Below are positions 36,184 through 48,300 of a DNA stretch of 64,000 bases, in pieces; the first letter of the stretch is position 1, and every line of letters begins with the position of its first letter. Below the pieces are notes generated by a model that was not told the origin of the DNA, did not search any database, and was given only the letters and a program-made list of their open reading frames with translations. The position numbers and the translations under genes were made by a program. Location: assembly GCA_029215795.1 (NCBI GenBank), contig JARDYH010000006.1, forward strand, positions 24,939,501 through 25,003,500, given 5' to 3'. Source of the stretch: Anniella stebbinsi (Eukaryota; Chordata; Lepidosauria; Squamata; Anniellidae).

Positions 36184-38637
36184 ATGGATTTCAGAAAGAT
36201 GCTCAGAACAGAAAACTCTGCCTGGCGTTTGGAACTCCTGCATGCCTTTGCTTTCTGTCTGTTTCTGAGTGGCTGTTTTGCACAGATCCGTTACTCTGTC
36301 CCAGAAGAACTCACTCGAGGAGCCTTTGTAGGAAATGTTGCTAAGGATTTAGGAATGGATGTGACAAAGCTTGCAGCTGCCAATCTGCAAGTGCTTTCCG
36401 ATTCTGATTCCCAGTATTTCTCTGTGAATGTGAACACTGGAATCATAATAGTCAATGACAGAATAGACAGAGAGCAGCTCTGTGCGCAGAATCTGCGGTG
36501 TTTCTTGCATCTTAAACTTGCTATTGAAAACCCAGTGGAGTTCTATCGCATTGAAGTGGAGATTCTGGATATCAATGACAACGCTCCTGTATTCTCAAGT
36601 AGCACAATAGCTCTGCAGATCTATGAACTGGCTGCACTGGGTGCCCGTTTCCCTATCCCACATGCACAGGATCCAGATGTCGGAACAAACACTTTGCAGA
36701 CTTATCACCTCAGCGCCAATGAAAACTTCAACCTCAATGTGAAGGCACGCACTGATGGCACCAAATTCCCAGAGCTAGTTCTGGAGAAAGCACTGGACAG
36801 GGAGCACATGGCTGTTCACTACTTGGTTCTGACAGCTGAGGATGGTGGCACACGCACCAGATCTAGTTCTATTCGAATCGCTGTCCATGTTCTGGATGCC
36901 AATGATAATCACCCGGTTTTTGACAAGCCCACTTACTACACCCGCTTGGTTGAAAACTCTCTTCCAGGAACCCTTGTGATTAAGCTGAATGCAACAGACT
37001 TGGATGAAGGGTCTAATGGACAGATACAGTATTCTCTCAGCAGCCATAACTCTGAAGCCTTGTGCAGAATATTTGCTATTGATGACATCACAGGAGAGAT
37101 TCGTGTTCACGGCAGCCTGGATTTTGAAAAGGCCAATGTGTATGAAATTGAAGTGGAGGCTAAGGACATGGGCTCGCCTACTATGGAGGAGCATTGCAGT
37201 GTTATGGTAGAAGTGACAGATGTCAATGATAATGCCCCTGAAGTCATTCTCACCTCTTTCTCCAGCTCCATGAGTGAAGATGCACCTCCTGGTACTGTGA
37301 TTGCTGTGATACATGTCAAAGACAGAGACTCTGGTGATCAAGGGAAAGTCCAGTGTGATCTGCCCAGAAACCTTCCCTTCAAACTTCGAAAAGATTTTGA
37401 GCACCAGTATTCCTTGCTCACCAGTGAACAGCTAGATCGCGAGAGCACTCCTCAATACAATGTCACCATCTATGCCTTTGACTTAGGGAATCCACCTCTC
37501 TCCCAACACACATCTTTCTCCATCACTCTGACAGATGTCAATGACAACCCACCTCAGTTTGACAGATCATTTTATGAAGCCATCCTAGAAGAAAATAACC
37601 CAGTAGGGGTGGTTCTTCTTGCCATTTCTGCAACAGATGAAGATAAGGACCAGAATTCGCGTCTGTCTTATTCTGTTTTGGCCAGTCCTGGACAAGAATT
37701 GGTGGAGGATCCCACCTCTTACATCTCTATCAACCCAACAAATGGTGAAGTATTTGCAGAGAGCCCTTTTGATTATGAGCATACCAATCATTTTCAGTTC
37801 CAGGTGGAAGCATGCGATGGTGGCTACCCTCCTCTCTGCAACAGGATCATGGTGCATATCTATCTACTAGATCAGAACGATAATGCACCTTGGATTCGGT
37901 TCCCCTTCACTGGGAAAGACTCGATTGTACATTTCAGGATTCCACGATCTACCACAGCCAATGCCTTAATCACAAAAATTATGGCAGTGGACTTGGACTC
38001 TGGACGAAACGCATGGCTTTCTTACCATTTAGAACAAGCCACAGACCCCAGTCTTTTCAGCATGGCTCTCCGCAGTGGGGAGGTGAGGACTATGCGAGCA
38101 ATACAGGATCTAGACAATCCAGCCCAGGAGCTTGTCATAGTTGTCAAAGACTCTGGAGAGCCTTCCATGTCCACTTCAGTCACTGTGATTGTTCTCCTGG
38201 AGGAAAGCAGCCCTGAAGCCTTTCTGGGGTTAACTACTCACTCAGTGGAAAGTGAGGGACCTCCCACATTGACTGTATATCTTATCATCTCCTTAGCAGC
38301 AATTTCCACTATCTCATTGATTGCTTTGGTGGCCCTGGGAGTTCGGTGCCTCCGCCGTGATGCACGTGCAACACCTACCATCTTTGGATGCTGCGGAAGT
38401 AAAGCTGGTGGGCTTGAGGATGCCCCAGATCACATGATGGGACATTACCATTATCAGCTGAGCCCTGAAGATGCCATGATTGGAGTTCAAGTGGCTACTT
38501 CAGGACCCCCTGCCCGGGGATACAGATCCTGTTTTTCTCCTGTCTCAGATATCAGTGAATTTGTATTCATGAAACCTAATCTGACTCTTAGGACAGCCTC
38601 TTGCAGCAATCTAACTGAGCCCAGCTTCTTTAGCAAG
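36184..38637 (+). CDS. C-type protocadherin gamma variable exon downstream of C5 (first extra)
   Basis: 818 codons from the ATG at 36184; an in-frame ATG at 36136 would add 16 residues. Signal peptide LLHAFAFCLFLSGCFA, then QIRYSVPEELTRGAFVG. Linkers DINDNAP, DANDNHP, DVNDNAP, DVNDNPP and DQNDNAP. TM helix about 696-720 (VYLIISLAAISTISLIALVAL). The tail has CCGSKAGG and the motif GYRSCFSPVSDISEFVFMKP (about 778-797), shared in form with C5 and the next exon. Ends AAG|GTGAGA, phase 0. I do not recognise a one-to-one mammalian counterpart. It lies 1.2 kb after C5, where the mammalian cluster as I know it has no further variable exon. The frame is fully intact, so it is probably functional as a homophilic adhesion isoform. 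Confidence 0.88.
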
Positions 38638-39427
38638 GTGAGAGCATTACATTTCGGCTTCAGCTCTGGAACCCCTACACATATTTTGTGTGGGTTTTCC
38701 TGCACCTAGGAGAAATGGGGTGGATCGGGGGGAGATCAGTGCAGATTCTAATGCATAGGCTGTGTTAAATTACACCCGCCTTCTCTAAAACCCTCTGGAA
38801 ATGTTTATCTAATGCTCTTTCTTTCTTTCTTTTGGAATTAGGGAGGTGGCAGGATGGTATATTTTCCTCCTTCCCCCCTTCCCTCCCCCCAAGTTACAGA
38901 GCTCTCAACCCCTCTCCCTGCCTCTGTTCTGCATCTTTGATTTCAGCATTTTGTTCAAGACAGTCTGGGGAGCTCTTTCGGCTGATGACTCCCTTGGGAC
39001 AGTCCTCCGAATCTCTCTTCTATGCTGAGAGAGGAGGAAGAGGGGAGGGGGGAACAAGTGGCTGTGGAGATCCAGGGTGGTCAATTGGTGTGTATTTTGG
39101 GAAGGGGTTTCACCGCTGCTGCCGCTGAGGAGGGAATTGTCACTTGCCAGTATCCATTTCACAGCCCCTTTTCTCTGCTGCTCATTTTGCCAATGAGATG
39201 CTGCTGATCCGAGTGCTTTAAAATCCATTCCCCCTCCCCCATCTCCAGCTGCAGCAAGCTTCTTTCCGCTGCACAGCCCCGCTCAGGTCATCCCGGAGCC
39301 ACCAGGAGCAGACCTTTGGGGGGAGGGGCATCCGATTGCGGCGTGTGTCCAGGGGCAGCAAGCCACACACCCCTCGGGGCTGGACGGCAACTGGAGACAG
39401 CAATCTTTTTGAGCAAAGCAGCCGGGG
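38638..39427. promoter_or_regulatory. Short spacer with the promoter of the last variable exon (inferred)
   Basis: About 0.8 kb between two variable exons. It is pyrimidine-rich at 38815-38930 and moderately GC-rich from about 39200 on. The promoter of the last variable exon must lie here if the family rule holds. No TATA or CTCF site is called. Confidence 0.45.
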
Positions 39428-41866
39428 ATGGATGGCAGACAGAATTTGCAATGGCAGCTGCTGGTGCTTTTTGCTTCCGTCTTCTCCCTGCCAGATCTCA
39501 TCCCTGCACAGATTCGCTACTCAGTCCCAGAGGACCGGGATCCAGGCTCCTACGTGGGGAATGTTGCCAAGGACCTGGGAGTGGATGTGCGGAGCCTGTC
39601 TGCTCGTCGCTTGCAGCTGGTCAGTGAGGGAATGCACCACTACTTCCAAGTGAACCTGGCAGACGGCATGTTACTTATCAATGAGAGGCTGGATCGGGAA
39701 GCACTGTGCAGTTCCAGCCCCACGTGCGCTTTCCCTCTTCAACTGGTGCTGGAGAACCCCCTGCAACTTAACCGAGTGGAGGTAGAGATACTAGACGTGA
39801 ATGACAATGCCCCCAAGTTCCCAAAGGACACTGTTTCTTTAGACATCACTGAGGTGGCCAACCCAGGAACTCGATTACGACTGGAAGCTGCAGAAGACCC
39901 AGACACAGGTTCCAACTCTATTGCAACCTATGAGCTCAGCCCAAGTGAACATTTTGCCCTGAGCATCCATGTCAGGGGGGATGGAGTCAAAATGCCTGAA
40001 ATTGTACTGGAGAAGCTCCTGGACAGGGAAAAAGCAGCTGTCCATCATTTAATCCTGACAGCCCTGGACAGTGGAAATCCTGTCCAGTCAGGCACTGCTC
40101 AGGTAACAGTCCATGTCTTGGATGCAAATGACAACCCCCCTGTGTGTGAGCCACCCGTGTCAAAAGTTTATTTGGAAGAAAACATCCAAGTGGGCACTGT
40201 CATAACAAAACTCAATGTTACTGACTTAGATGAAGGTCCCAATGGAGAAGTTGAATATTTCTTCAAACCCAGCAACAGCGCACCTGTGAAGCTCATTGAC
40301 CTATTTAGCTTGGACCCCCAAACAGGGGAGATCAGGACCAAAGCTTTGCTGGATTATGAGGAAGCCAGCGCATATGAGATTGCCATCTACATTAAAGACA
40401 AGGGATCCCCTGCCATGGAGGGTCACTGTAATATAAGAGTGGAACTTGTTGATGTCAATGACAACAGCCCAGAGATTATGTTGACTTCCCTCTCCAGTCC
40501 AGTGCAAGAAGATGCACCCACAGGGACAGTCATTGCATTCATCCAGGCAAAGGACAACGATTCCAAGGAAAATGCACGTGTACACTTGGAGATTACAAGG
40601 CACATCCCATTTAAACTGGTGTCTTCCTTTAAAGGGCATTTTTCACTGGTTACCAATGCCCCCCTGGATCGAGAGAAGGCTGCTGGATATAATATCACAA
40701 TTAAAGCAACTGATTCTGGAATGCCTCAAAGATCCACACAGAAAAACATTTTAATTCAAATCTCCGATGTCAATGACAATGCGCCCACCTTCTCCATCCC
40801 TTCCTACACAGCCCAGGTGGAGGAAAATGTATCTCCAGGGACTCTAGTCTTTTCCCTGTCAGCCTCTGACCCAGACGTAGGTGTCAACTCCAAGCTGTCT
40901 TATTCCATTGTGGACAACGAAAATCATGGCCTGCCCATCTCAACCTATTTCCACGTTAACCAAGAGAATGGCAGTATTTACACATCCAGGGTTCTAGACT
41001 ATGAGCAAGAGAAGGTCTTTCAAGTTGCAGTGGAGGTGAAGGATTCAGGTTTCCCAACCCTGAGCAGCACAGCCACTCTTCATTTGTTCGTAGTGGATCA
41101 GAATGACAATGCCCCTGTGATTGTACACCCACAGGTTCCCAAGGACTCGTCCTTTCACCAGTCAGTTCTACTCCCAGTGGATCCTGGACACCTGGTGACT
41201 AAGGTGGTGGCTGTGGATGCTGACAGTGGCCACAATGCATGGCTTTCATACACTCTGCTTCAGGAGTCAAATGAGCCCACTGCTTTCAAAGTGGAGCGTC
41301 ACTCAGGAGAGATCCGGGTTACCCGGGCACTAAGGGAGCCTGGGGTGTCCCACAGGTTGGTGGTAGAGGTGAGAGACAACGGGGTGCCATCTCTCTCAGC
41401 CTCATTGGTTCTCGTGATCTCCTCAGAGGATAATGCTGTGCAAGATTTTTCCAAGTCTTTGGACCTTCTCCCTAAATCACCTTCCAGAGCCCCCAACTTA
41501 ACTCTCTACCTTATCATCTCTCTTGTGGCCATCTCTCTGGTGTCTTGCGTAATGTTGATTGTTGTAGGAGCCAGGTGTCTCAAGTCTGGCTTCTGCGTTC
41601 CCAGCTGGTTCATATCACGCTGCTGCAGTCGGAGGACAGACAGAAAATCCACCATAACTTTCAGTGGGCGCCCCAATCCGGAAGGCTTTATCAGATACAT
41701 TGAAGTGGGTGGAGCTGGAGCTCAGCAGCACTACAAGTCTTGTCTCTCTCCAATGTCTGAGCAGGGAGATTTTTTTTTTGTTAAACCTTTCAGTCATTCC
41801 GCCACAGCAGAGAGCATTCTGGCCTTTGAACAGGCAGGCAGTGTTTTGCAGAGTCCCTCTGATGGG
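39428..41866 (+). CDS. C-type protocadherin gamma variable exon downstream of C5 (second extra, last before constant region)
   Basis: 813 codons. The ATG at 39428 gives a signal peptide (LLVLFASVFSLPDLIPA) and QIRYSVPEDRDPGSYVG. Linkers DVNDNAP, DANDNPP, DVNDNSP, DVNDNAP and DQNDNAP. TM helix about 691-715 (LYLIISLVAISLVSCVMLIVV). The tail is Cys-rich just inside the membrane (CVPSWFISRCCSRR), then GFIRYIEVGG and HYKSCLSPMSEQGDFFFVKP (about 768-787). Ends GGG|GTAAGA, phase 0; the later stop at 41915-41917 is intronic. IRYIEVGG faintly recalls the C4 tail (IKFVDVGG), so this exon and the C4-position exon both need a tree before naming. It contains a run of 10 T at 41770-41779, coding Phe residues. 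Confidence 0.88.
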
Positions 41867-44800
41867 GTAAGATACACCGAAGCAATGCCTGAAAAGCTGT
41901 TTGCAGTGCATATTTAATAAGAGCTCTACCATGAACTTCCATCTGCTAGTTGTATCATGAGGGAACAGGTCATGTCCATGGCAGGTGGGAGAATTTTGGT
42001 CACCCTTCAGTTTGAGGGGATTCTGGTTTTTATAAAGTGTGTGTGTGGTTGTCATTTGTCTTCATATTGCTCCCCGTTCAAAGCTTTTCCTCCTCAGAGT
42101 CCTTTGTGGTGAATTCAAGTGGAAGGAAAATGCAAATGTATTGATTGACAACTTGATTGGACTCCCCAACACATTGTGCTGTAGGGGTGAAATGTGAAAT
42201 GGATACATAGGCCTGACTGGGTAGCTGAAGTTGCTTCCTGATTAAGCTTTTTAAAACCTGCTTAATAGACTGATGATGATGATGCCTTCATCATTGTGCT
42301 TTAAAGAATAACAAAGCAAAAGATGTGCCCTTGTCACAAGAAGCTTACAGTCTAAATTTAGACAGGGGGCAGCAGGTGAATTTAATGAAGAATTAATGAG
42401 AGCAGGTGCAGTTACAAATGAGGTCTGTCCAGACCTTCTCCTGCATGTGAACCAAAAACATTTGGGTTAGAAGTCTAGCTAGACCTGGACTCTGACTTAA
42501 TACCAATCGGAAAAAGGAGCTAGAGGGTTAAACCAAGGGCTTGAGGGAAGAGGTGGGCTTTGAGGTGGGGGTCAAAGGAAGAGAGTGAGGTGGCACTGTT
42601 TTGAGGGATATGTTTCTATGTTTACTGGTTGTGGTATCAGCAAGTCCATGTGTTCCCAAATATTGTGCCTAATGCATACTTTTTCACAAGAAGTTGAGAT
42701 TTCCAAAGATCAAGGGGGGAGTGGGTCAAAAGGTGAGGATGACTGATCTCGTTAAGAAGAGAACAAAATATTATTTGCTAAGAGTAATTCTTAATGCCTT
42801 AAGAGATAAATCTGTAAAATGGACATAGCAATTAGTGACTTGGTTTTCCTCAGATAGAAGCTGTGAAGATGTTAGTGGGTTTTTTTTTGTTAGTTTAAAT
42901 GTATTTTAATTTTGACTGTAACTGGAGCTTTGTTTTTAAAAAAAGCCTTTAAATTTTCAAAATAAATAAGATAAACAAACAAACAAATCAATATGGTTCT
43001 AAGGCATTGCAGTAGCATTTATGAAAGAATCCGTACAGAAAGAGCTTCATATAAGACTAAGAGCACAATCAAATGGCTCTTTTGTGTAAGTCCTATTGAA
43101 ATGAATGGGAGCTTCAAAAGATTTTAGTAGTGGTTCATGCCCTTTGATAGGAGTAGGAGGAGTCAAGACTTTGAATGATACTGTATATTTTATAATGAAA
43201 CGTCCCATTGTGTTAACGCAAGAGCTGGGAAATAGTGAACCCATGGTGAAGGGGTCAAGTTCAGCTTATTTAAGGGAAAAGCACATAATTTACATGTCAA
43301 TTTTTAAAAAAATGAAGCTTATTTGATTTTTGCTTCTTTGTTGCTTTCTAAATTTGTTAGAAGTATGAAGATAAGCATAGAAATGCATGAAATATTTCTG
43401 CAATCCATGACATTCTATTTTGATTGCATTGCAATCCTTGTTGCATGCTTATGTCACTTTGGCATAATTCTGGCTTTTGCTACCTTGTGTAGAAATCCAA
43501 ATGGGCATTTTGAAGCTTTTTGAGAATTGGCAGCAAGGGCTTCATTTTTCGGGATGCTTAAATCCACATTTAGGAATTTAAAAACACAGATGCCATTTTC
43601 TAAACTTCAAGGAATTAGTTTTTTAAAAGGTCAATGAGAGCTGTGGATGCTTAAAATACATTTAAAGAAAACCCTACATTTAGGTGTTTAAATTTAGAGC
43701 CCAGGGTTTGATTATTGTAGCTTCCGAATTATACAACTGAGGAAGGAAGTGCATGCAATGAATAGCTCACTGTAGGAGGTGTGTGTGCAAGTTTAGCCTG
43801 CTGAGCTATGTATTATACTACATAAATATAATATGTATGGTCATTTTACACACACATACACATAGATTTAGGAATAACTTTGAGTGATAGCAGTGGTATT
43901 ATAGTCCAGACTTCGGATATTTTAAGCTTTTTCTGTTTATAGACCTGTTTATAATTTATTGAATACTGTTTGAATCTTGCTGTTATACCAGAGTCCCTGT
44001 GTGACAGGACACACTGCCCCATTGGAGAAATACTGGTTGCTGTTTGTTTTCACCGTTAACGATGAATATCCAGATTCACTGAATCCAATGAGAGTTTTGT
44101 CATTGGTTTTAATAGTATGTTGATTGCAGCTTTATGCCAAGATCTAAAACACACGTTTATCTCACTGCGTTCAAGGAAACATACTTTAAAAAAAAATGGT
44201 AGGGTGTACATCTTCCCATTGTTATAAGTCATTATTACTGCAGGATTAATGAAGAAGATTGCTAGAAAATTTGTACATTTCCGCTGCATATCAATAGTGG
44301 CATGTTTTTCAGCTGTATTCACAAAGATCCATTCAAACATAGTGTTCATAGTGGTGTTTAATGTCCTTCTTTATTTACAAAATGTCCATTGTTCTAATAC
44401 TGCAACAGTGTGGGTGGAAAGTAATACATGGTTCAGTCTAGTCAGCTATAGTATTACTGTGTGTCTTCTGTTGTGCCAACTAAAAATAATAATATTATTG
44501 TTGTGGGAAATGGAATGTTTAATCCCCGTGGGCAAAAAAAATTACAAAGCTCCAAAGACACACATCTAGCAAAAGATTAAAGGAAATGGAGGACTTTAAT
44601 CAAAGGCCTGTTTAAGAAAAGTTTATAATTAGGAAATTCTATTAGCATTTCAGATGTTGACAGTACAGTAGATCTCTCTCAGTAACAATTAATTCTGCTT
44701 CCCCCACTCAGCTCATTATTTCTGATATTCTGGTGTTCTTAGGTTTAAATTATTTCATGCTTCATTTATTTCATGGAATTGTTTCTGATGTCTTATCTTC

Positions 44801-45030
44801 TGGAAGAATAGAAAGTTTTCTCATCATGCTATTTAATCAATCACTCATGTATTGAGGTATTTTGGAACAAGTAATAATGTTGTGTCGTTGTTGCCTGCTT
44901 TACATTTAATATTCTTTCTGGCTTGTGCGTCTCTCTTTACTGCATATTTAAAACTGGCAATAATAGTGAACCAAATATGTTTGCATTTAAGTAGAGAAAT
45001 ATTAACCTCATTTTTGTGGGTTTTTTGCAG
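41867..45030. other. Intron between last variable exon and constant exon 1
   Basis: AT-rich, no gene or clear full-length repeat. Partial repeats: 43070-43115 (half of the 'cctattgaaatgaatggg' family) and a short (AAAC/AAAT)n at about 42960-42990. The acceptor ends in ttttttgcag at 45030. Confidence 0.5.
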
Positions 45031-45089
45031 CAAGCACAGCCTAACACGGACTGGCGTTTCTCTCAGGCTCAGAGACCAGGAACTAGTGG
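45031..45089 (+). CDS. PCDHG: Protocadherin gamma constant exon 1
   Basis: 59 nt between acceptor ttttttgcag and donor gtgagt. Encodes [19 protein letters not shown] plus two bases of the next Gly codon. This is the gamma constant domain start, with Gln where mammals have Pro at position 3. It begins in phase 0, as all six variable exons require, and ends in phase 2. All gamma isoforms share this cytoplasmic segment, which in mammals recruits kinases and other partners. Confidence 0.95.
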
Positions 45090-45821
45090 GTGAGTTATTT
45101 CTGTTCTGTTCTTCTTCACAGGTGCTCCTTTATTTCAGTTATAGATTTAAATTGTGTGCTGTGGAAATGAAGTGAATATATTTTCTATCACTTGGGCAGC
45201 AGTAGTCTTTCTCAAATGTGACATGCTGGAAGTATTTCTAAAGAAGGTGGCATGGGTTTGGATCTATGTTCACTCTACATTTTGTTTCAGAAAGCCAGGA
45301 AAGAACTAATATATGGATAAAGGCAGGTGGGTGAGAGTCCTGAGGGATTATTATTTTTTTGCAATGATGGTTGCCCACTGCCACCCATATTTACCAAACA
45401 CAGGGCTGAAATTGTCAACCTTCTGTTGTAAATAAGAACATTATTTACAATAGAAGGTATTGTAAATAATATATAGACTATATAGATGAACTTCTGTCAT
45501 GTTATCAGACAAAGGCAATTTAGGTTAAATGACTATTGTAATATTACAGGGAGGGTTATCAGTTGCCCAGATTTTTGTGGGGGGGGTGTGTCTCTGTCAG
45601 AGGTTTGATTTACAAAAGTCAACAAATGAAGCTTTTCATAACATGGAGGTAAACACTATTGCCAGTTAATTTACTGACAATCAAACTTTAGTTAGGATGT
45701 GTGATTGGTCCAAAAGTTGGAAATTCTAGTGACAGGTTAGAGGAGGAACCTATGTGATGAACACTTAGTTCAATCCTATGCCTAGTTACTTGGAAGTAAG
45801 TCTGATTAAGTTCAGTGACAC

Positions 45822-45953
45822 TGGCAGGATCTACACTACTGCTTTAACACGGTTTATTACAGTTTTAACAACTGTTGCGGTCCATGACACACTCCATATA
45901 CAGTTTTCAAAACGTTTTCAAAGTGTTTTAGCCTGTTTGGTGTAGATCTGGCC
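45822..45953. mobile_element. 'ctacact' palindromic MITE
   Basis: Inverted ends 'ggcaggatctacac' and 'gtgtagatctggcc', with 'cagttttaacaactgtt' and 'gtttagcctg'-type inner words. Same family as 52122-52269 and 61543-61642. Confidence 0.65.
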
Positions 45954-46078
45954 ACTTTCTCCCAGGTTTGTGAGTACAGGAGTGCAGCCTTATCCTGGAA
46001 TCCATTATCTGATGGGGACAGAGAAGTGCTGTCTGAAATAGCTATGGAGAGATGTAAGTTCAAACTACAGTTGTACCA

Positions 46079-46230
46079 AAACTCATCAACACCTTGAAAG
46101 ACTCTTTAATCACACATCTGTCATTTACGTTGTCACCATCTGATAAAGTAGAGCTCTAGCCTACAAAAGATTCTGCCATAACAGATGTGTCGGCTTTTAA
46201 AGGTGCCACAAGACCCTTTGTCATTTTTCC
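46079..46230. repeat. Half copy of a dispersed palindromic repeat
   Basis: Ends '...ggcttttaaaggtgccacaagaccctttgtcatttt', matching the right part of the element at 55597-55850. Confidence 0.5.
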
Positions 46231-46234
46231 AACT

Positions 46235-47055
46235 ACACACCTGCTTTTTTTTTAATTGTCAGCTTATTCATCAAGGACATAAAATTCAGTATTGTCCAAA
46301 AGAAATCAAGTATTTGCAACATGGCCTTGGTATCTGCTAGGGGGGAAAGCCTCAAAGAAAGAGTAATGGGTGGAACAGAAACAGGAATCTTCCAATGTCT
46401 GAAGTGGTTCACATACATTATCTCCATAGTATTTACAACAGCTTTTTAAAGAAGTCAGAGAGAGCAATCCTATGCCCCCTAGACAATGTCTTGGGGGGGA
46501 CATAGGATTGTTTGGTTTCTGGGATTCCCCATCCCTCCCCCTCATAGTTGGTGCAATTCTCTCAGCGCTAGCTATGTCTCCGTGCTCAGAAATTTTACGC
46601 AACTTCCTATACTCATCCCAGCCTCCTTCCCTCCTACTCCAAACTGTCACAGCTAGATAGGTAAAATCATGCATCTAGCTAAAAAGCAGGGTGGCTGAAA
46701 CACAAAGATGAGGGTCACCACAGAGGTGAGGATCTCCTCCAGACGCTCTGCATTAAATATTCAGGAAGCTCCGACTTCGGAGGCTGCTGACTATCAAGAT
46801 AGGACTGCACCATAATATACTGAAGATAGAGTTCCCAAGGGAAAACTGGGCCCTCCATTGGCTAGTGCTGATGGGAGTTATAGGCCAAAACGTCTGAAGA
46901 GACACAAGTTACCAATTTCTGTCCTAAGCTCACCTAGTGAGTTTGTGACTCAGGTGATATTTGACTTTGGAAAATCTTTGCTTTAGGCTGAGCATTTGAG
47001 ACAGATGCTAGATTTTACATTTCCAAATATCAGGGAGTGCCATTATGTGCTTCTA
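46235..47055. other. Intronic spacer
   Basis: 46840-46915 is a half copy of the MITE family at 21688 ('gatgggagttataggccaaaacgtctg'). Nothing else recognised. Confidence 0.4.
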
Positions 47056-47059
47056 TGTC

Positions 47060-47345
47060 TCAGCAATGCTTGGTGTAATCTGAAACCTACATAACACCTC
47101 ATATAACCTAATCAAAATCTCAAGTCTGGTACATCCTGCTGCACTCCATCTTAAGACTTTGAAAAATGCAGATTTTTTTCTGCTTTAACATCAAGCCAGT
47201 ATTTTTCTCCACCCCCTCTTCCAATCCCAGCTTTGCTTAACTTCCAGTTTGATGAAGAATTCTGGAGAACTTGAAAGCTTGCTCACAATTATATGCATTT
47301 TGCTGGGTATTAATAAAGGTATTGCCTCATCATGGATTTTGGATC
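47060..47345 (+). repeat. Ancient dispersed repeat (pair with 58015-58245)
   Basis: Shares 'ctgaaacct', 'tccatcttaagactttga', 'ccagctttgctt' and 'gatgaagaattctggagaactt' with the sequence at 58015-58245, in the same orientation. I do not recognise the family. Confidence 0.5.
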
Positions 47346-47473
47346 TTTTTCGTTATAGACAAACAAGTCTTCTTCTTCTCCTTCTTTCCTTTTACAAGTA
47401 GGGTTACTGTCTTCTCCCCCTCCCAATTCCAACAGCATTCACGACGATCACCAGAACATTTTTTTCTTTTTTA

Positions 47474-47650
47474 AAGGAGCTGGTATAGCATACTGGCTAA
47501 GAGAGTAAGCTATAAATCGGATGCCCTTGGTTCAGATCTCACCTCTGCCATTAACTCATTAGGTGGCCTTAGATTTAAGTCTCCCTGTTTGCAAATTGGG
47601 GGAAAAATACTGACTTACCTTTCAGCCTTGTAAGTATTCAGTTGCCCATT
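47474..47650 (+). repeat. MIR-like SINE
   Basis: 'gctggtatagcatactggctaagagagtaagct', 'ttggttcagatctcacctctgccatta' and 'gtggccttagatttaag' follow the MIR consensus, including A-box and B-box remnants of a tRNA head. It is an old fragment in the intron between constant exons 1 and 2. Confidence 0.7.
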
Positions 47651-47677
47651 CAACTTGACAATGCTTTGCTTGCAAAC

Positions 47678-47997
47678 TAAGGTGACCAGATAAAATCCAG
47701 GTCAGGGCTCATGTAACTTTAACAGTTGTAGAGAAAAGGGAATTTCAGCCAGTGTCATTTGTATGCAATTAGTTCCTGGTGAAATTCCCTCTTCATCACA
47801 ACTGTTAAAGTTGCAGGGGCCCTGCCTTCTTTTGTATATGGTCACTCTAGTATAGTGCCTGCACCTTTAACTGTTGTGATGAAGAGGGAATTTCACCAGG
47901 AACTAATTGCATACAAGTGACACTGGCTGAAATTCCCTTTTCTCTACCACTGTTAAAGTTACATGAGTCCTGACCTGGATTTTATCTGGTCATCCTA
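47678..47997. mobile_element. hAT-type palindromic MITE, 320-bp family (copy 1)
   Basis: Ends TAAGGTGACCAG / CTGGTCATCCTA. The two halves are near-perfect reverse complements, with 'aactttaacagttgtagagaaaaggg' in the left arm and its complement in the right. The same 320-bp length as copies at 51436 and 59574. The flanking duplication is not clear here. Confidence 0.8.
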
Positions 47998-48300
47998 GTT
48001 GTAGCACAGTTGTTTGTAAGGGGCTGCACCATAGAACCATGGTATAATTTCTCTCCTATGCATGAAATCGCCTATTCCCTACATCTATAAGCTGTTTTGT
48101 AATGTAGCTGATAGCAATCTGGTACTTCCAATTAAGTACGTGCTCCTACATTTTATTTTAAATTATTTTGTCTAAACTTTCTTATGCCATCTTCAATATT
48201 CACAGGGTGACTCAAAAGAATATGCAAAACTCAACACTAAAAAAAATTGTTCAGCTAAAAATAGTTCCACGTTACGTGTCCAGTTGTCCCAGAAGCAGTC

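Noticed and set aside
39218..39653. Several overlapping frames around the last variable exon start
   Set aside because: Alternative-frame shadows of the exon and its GC-rich leader; no independent support.
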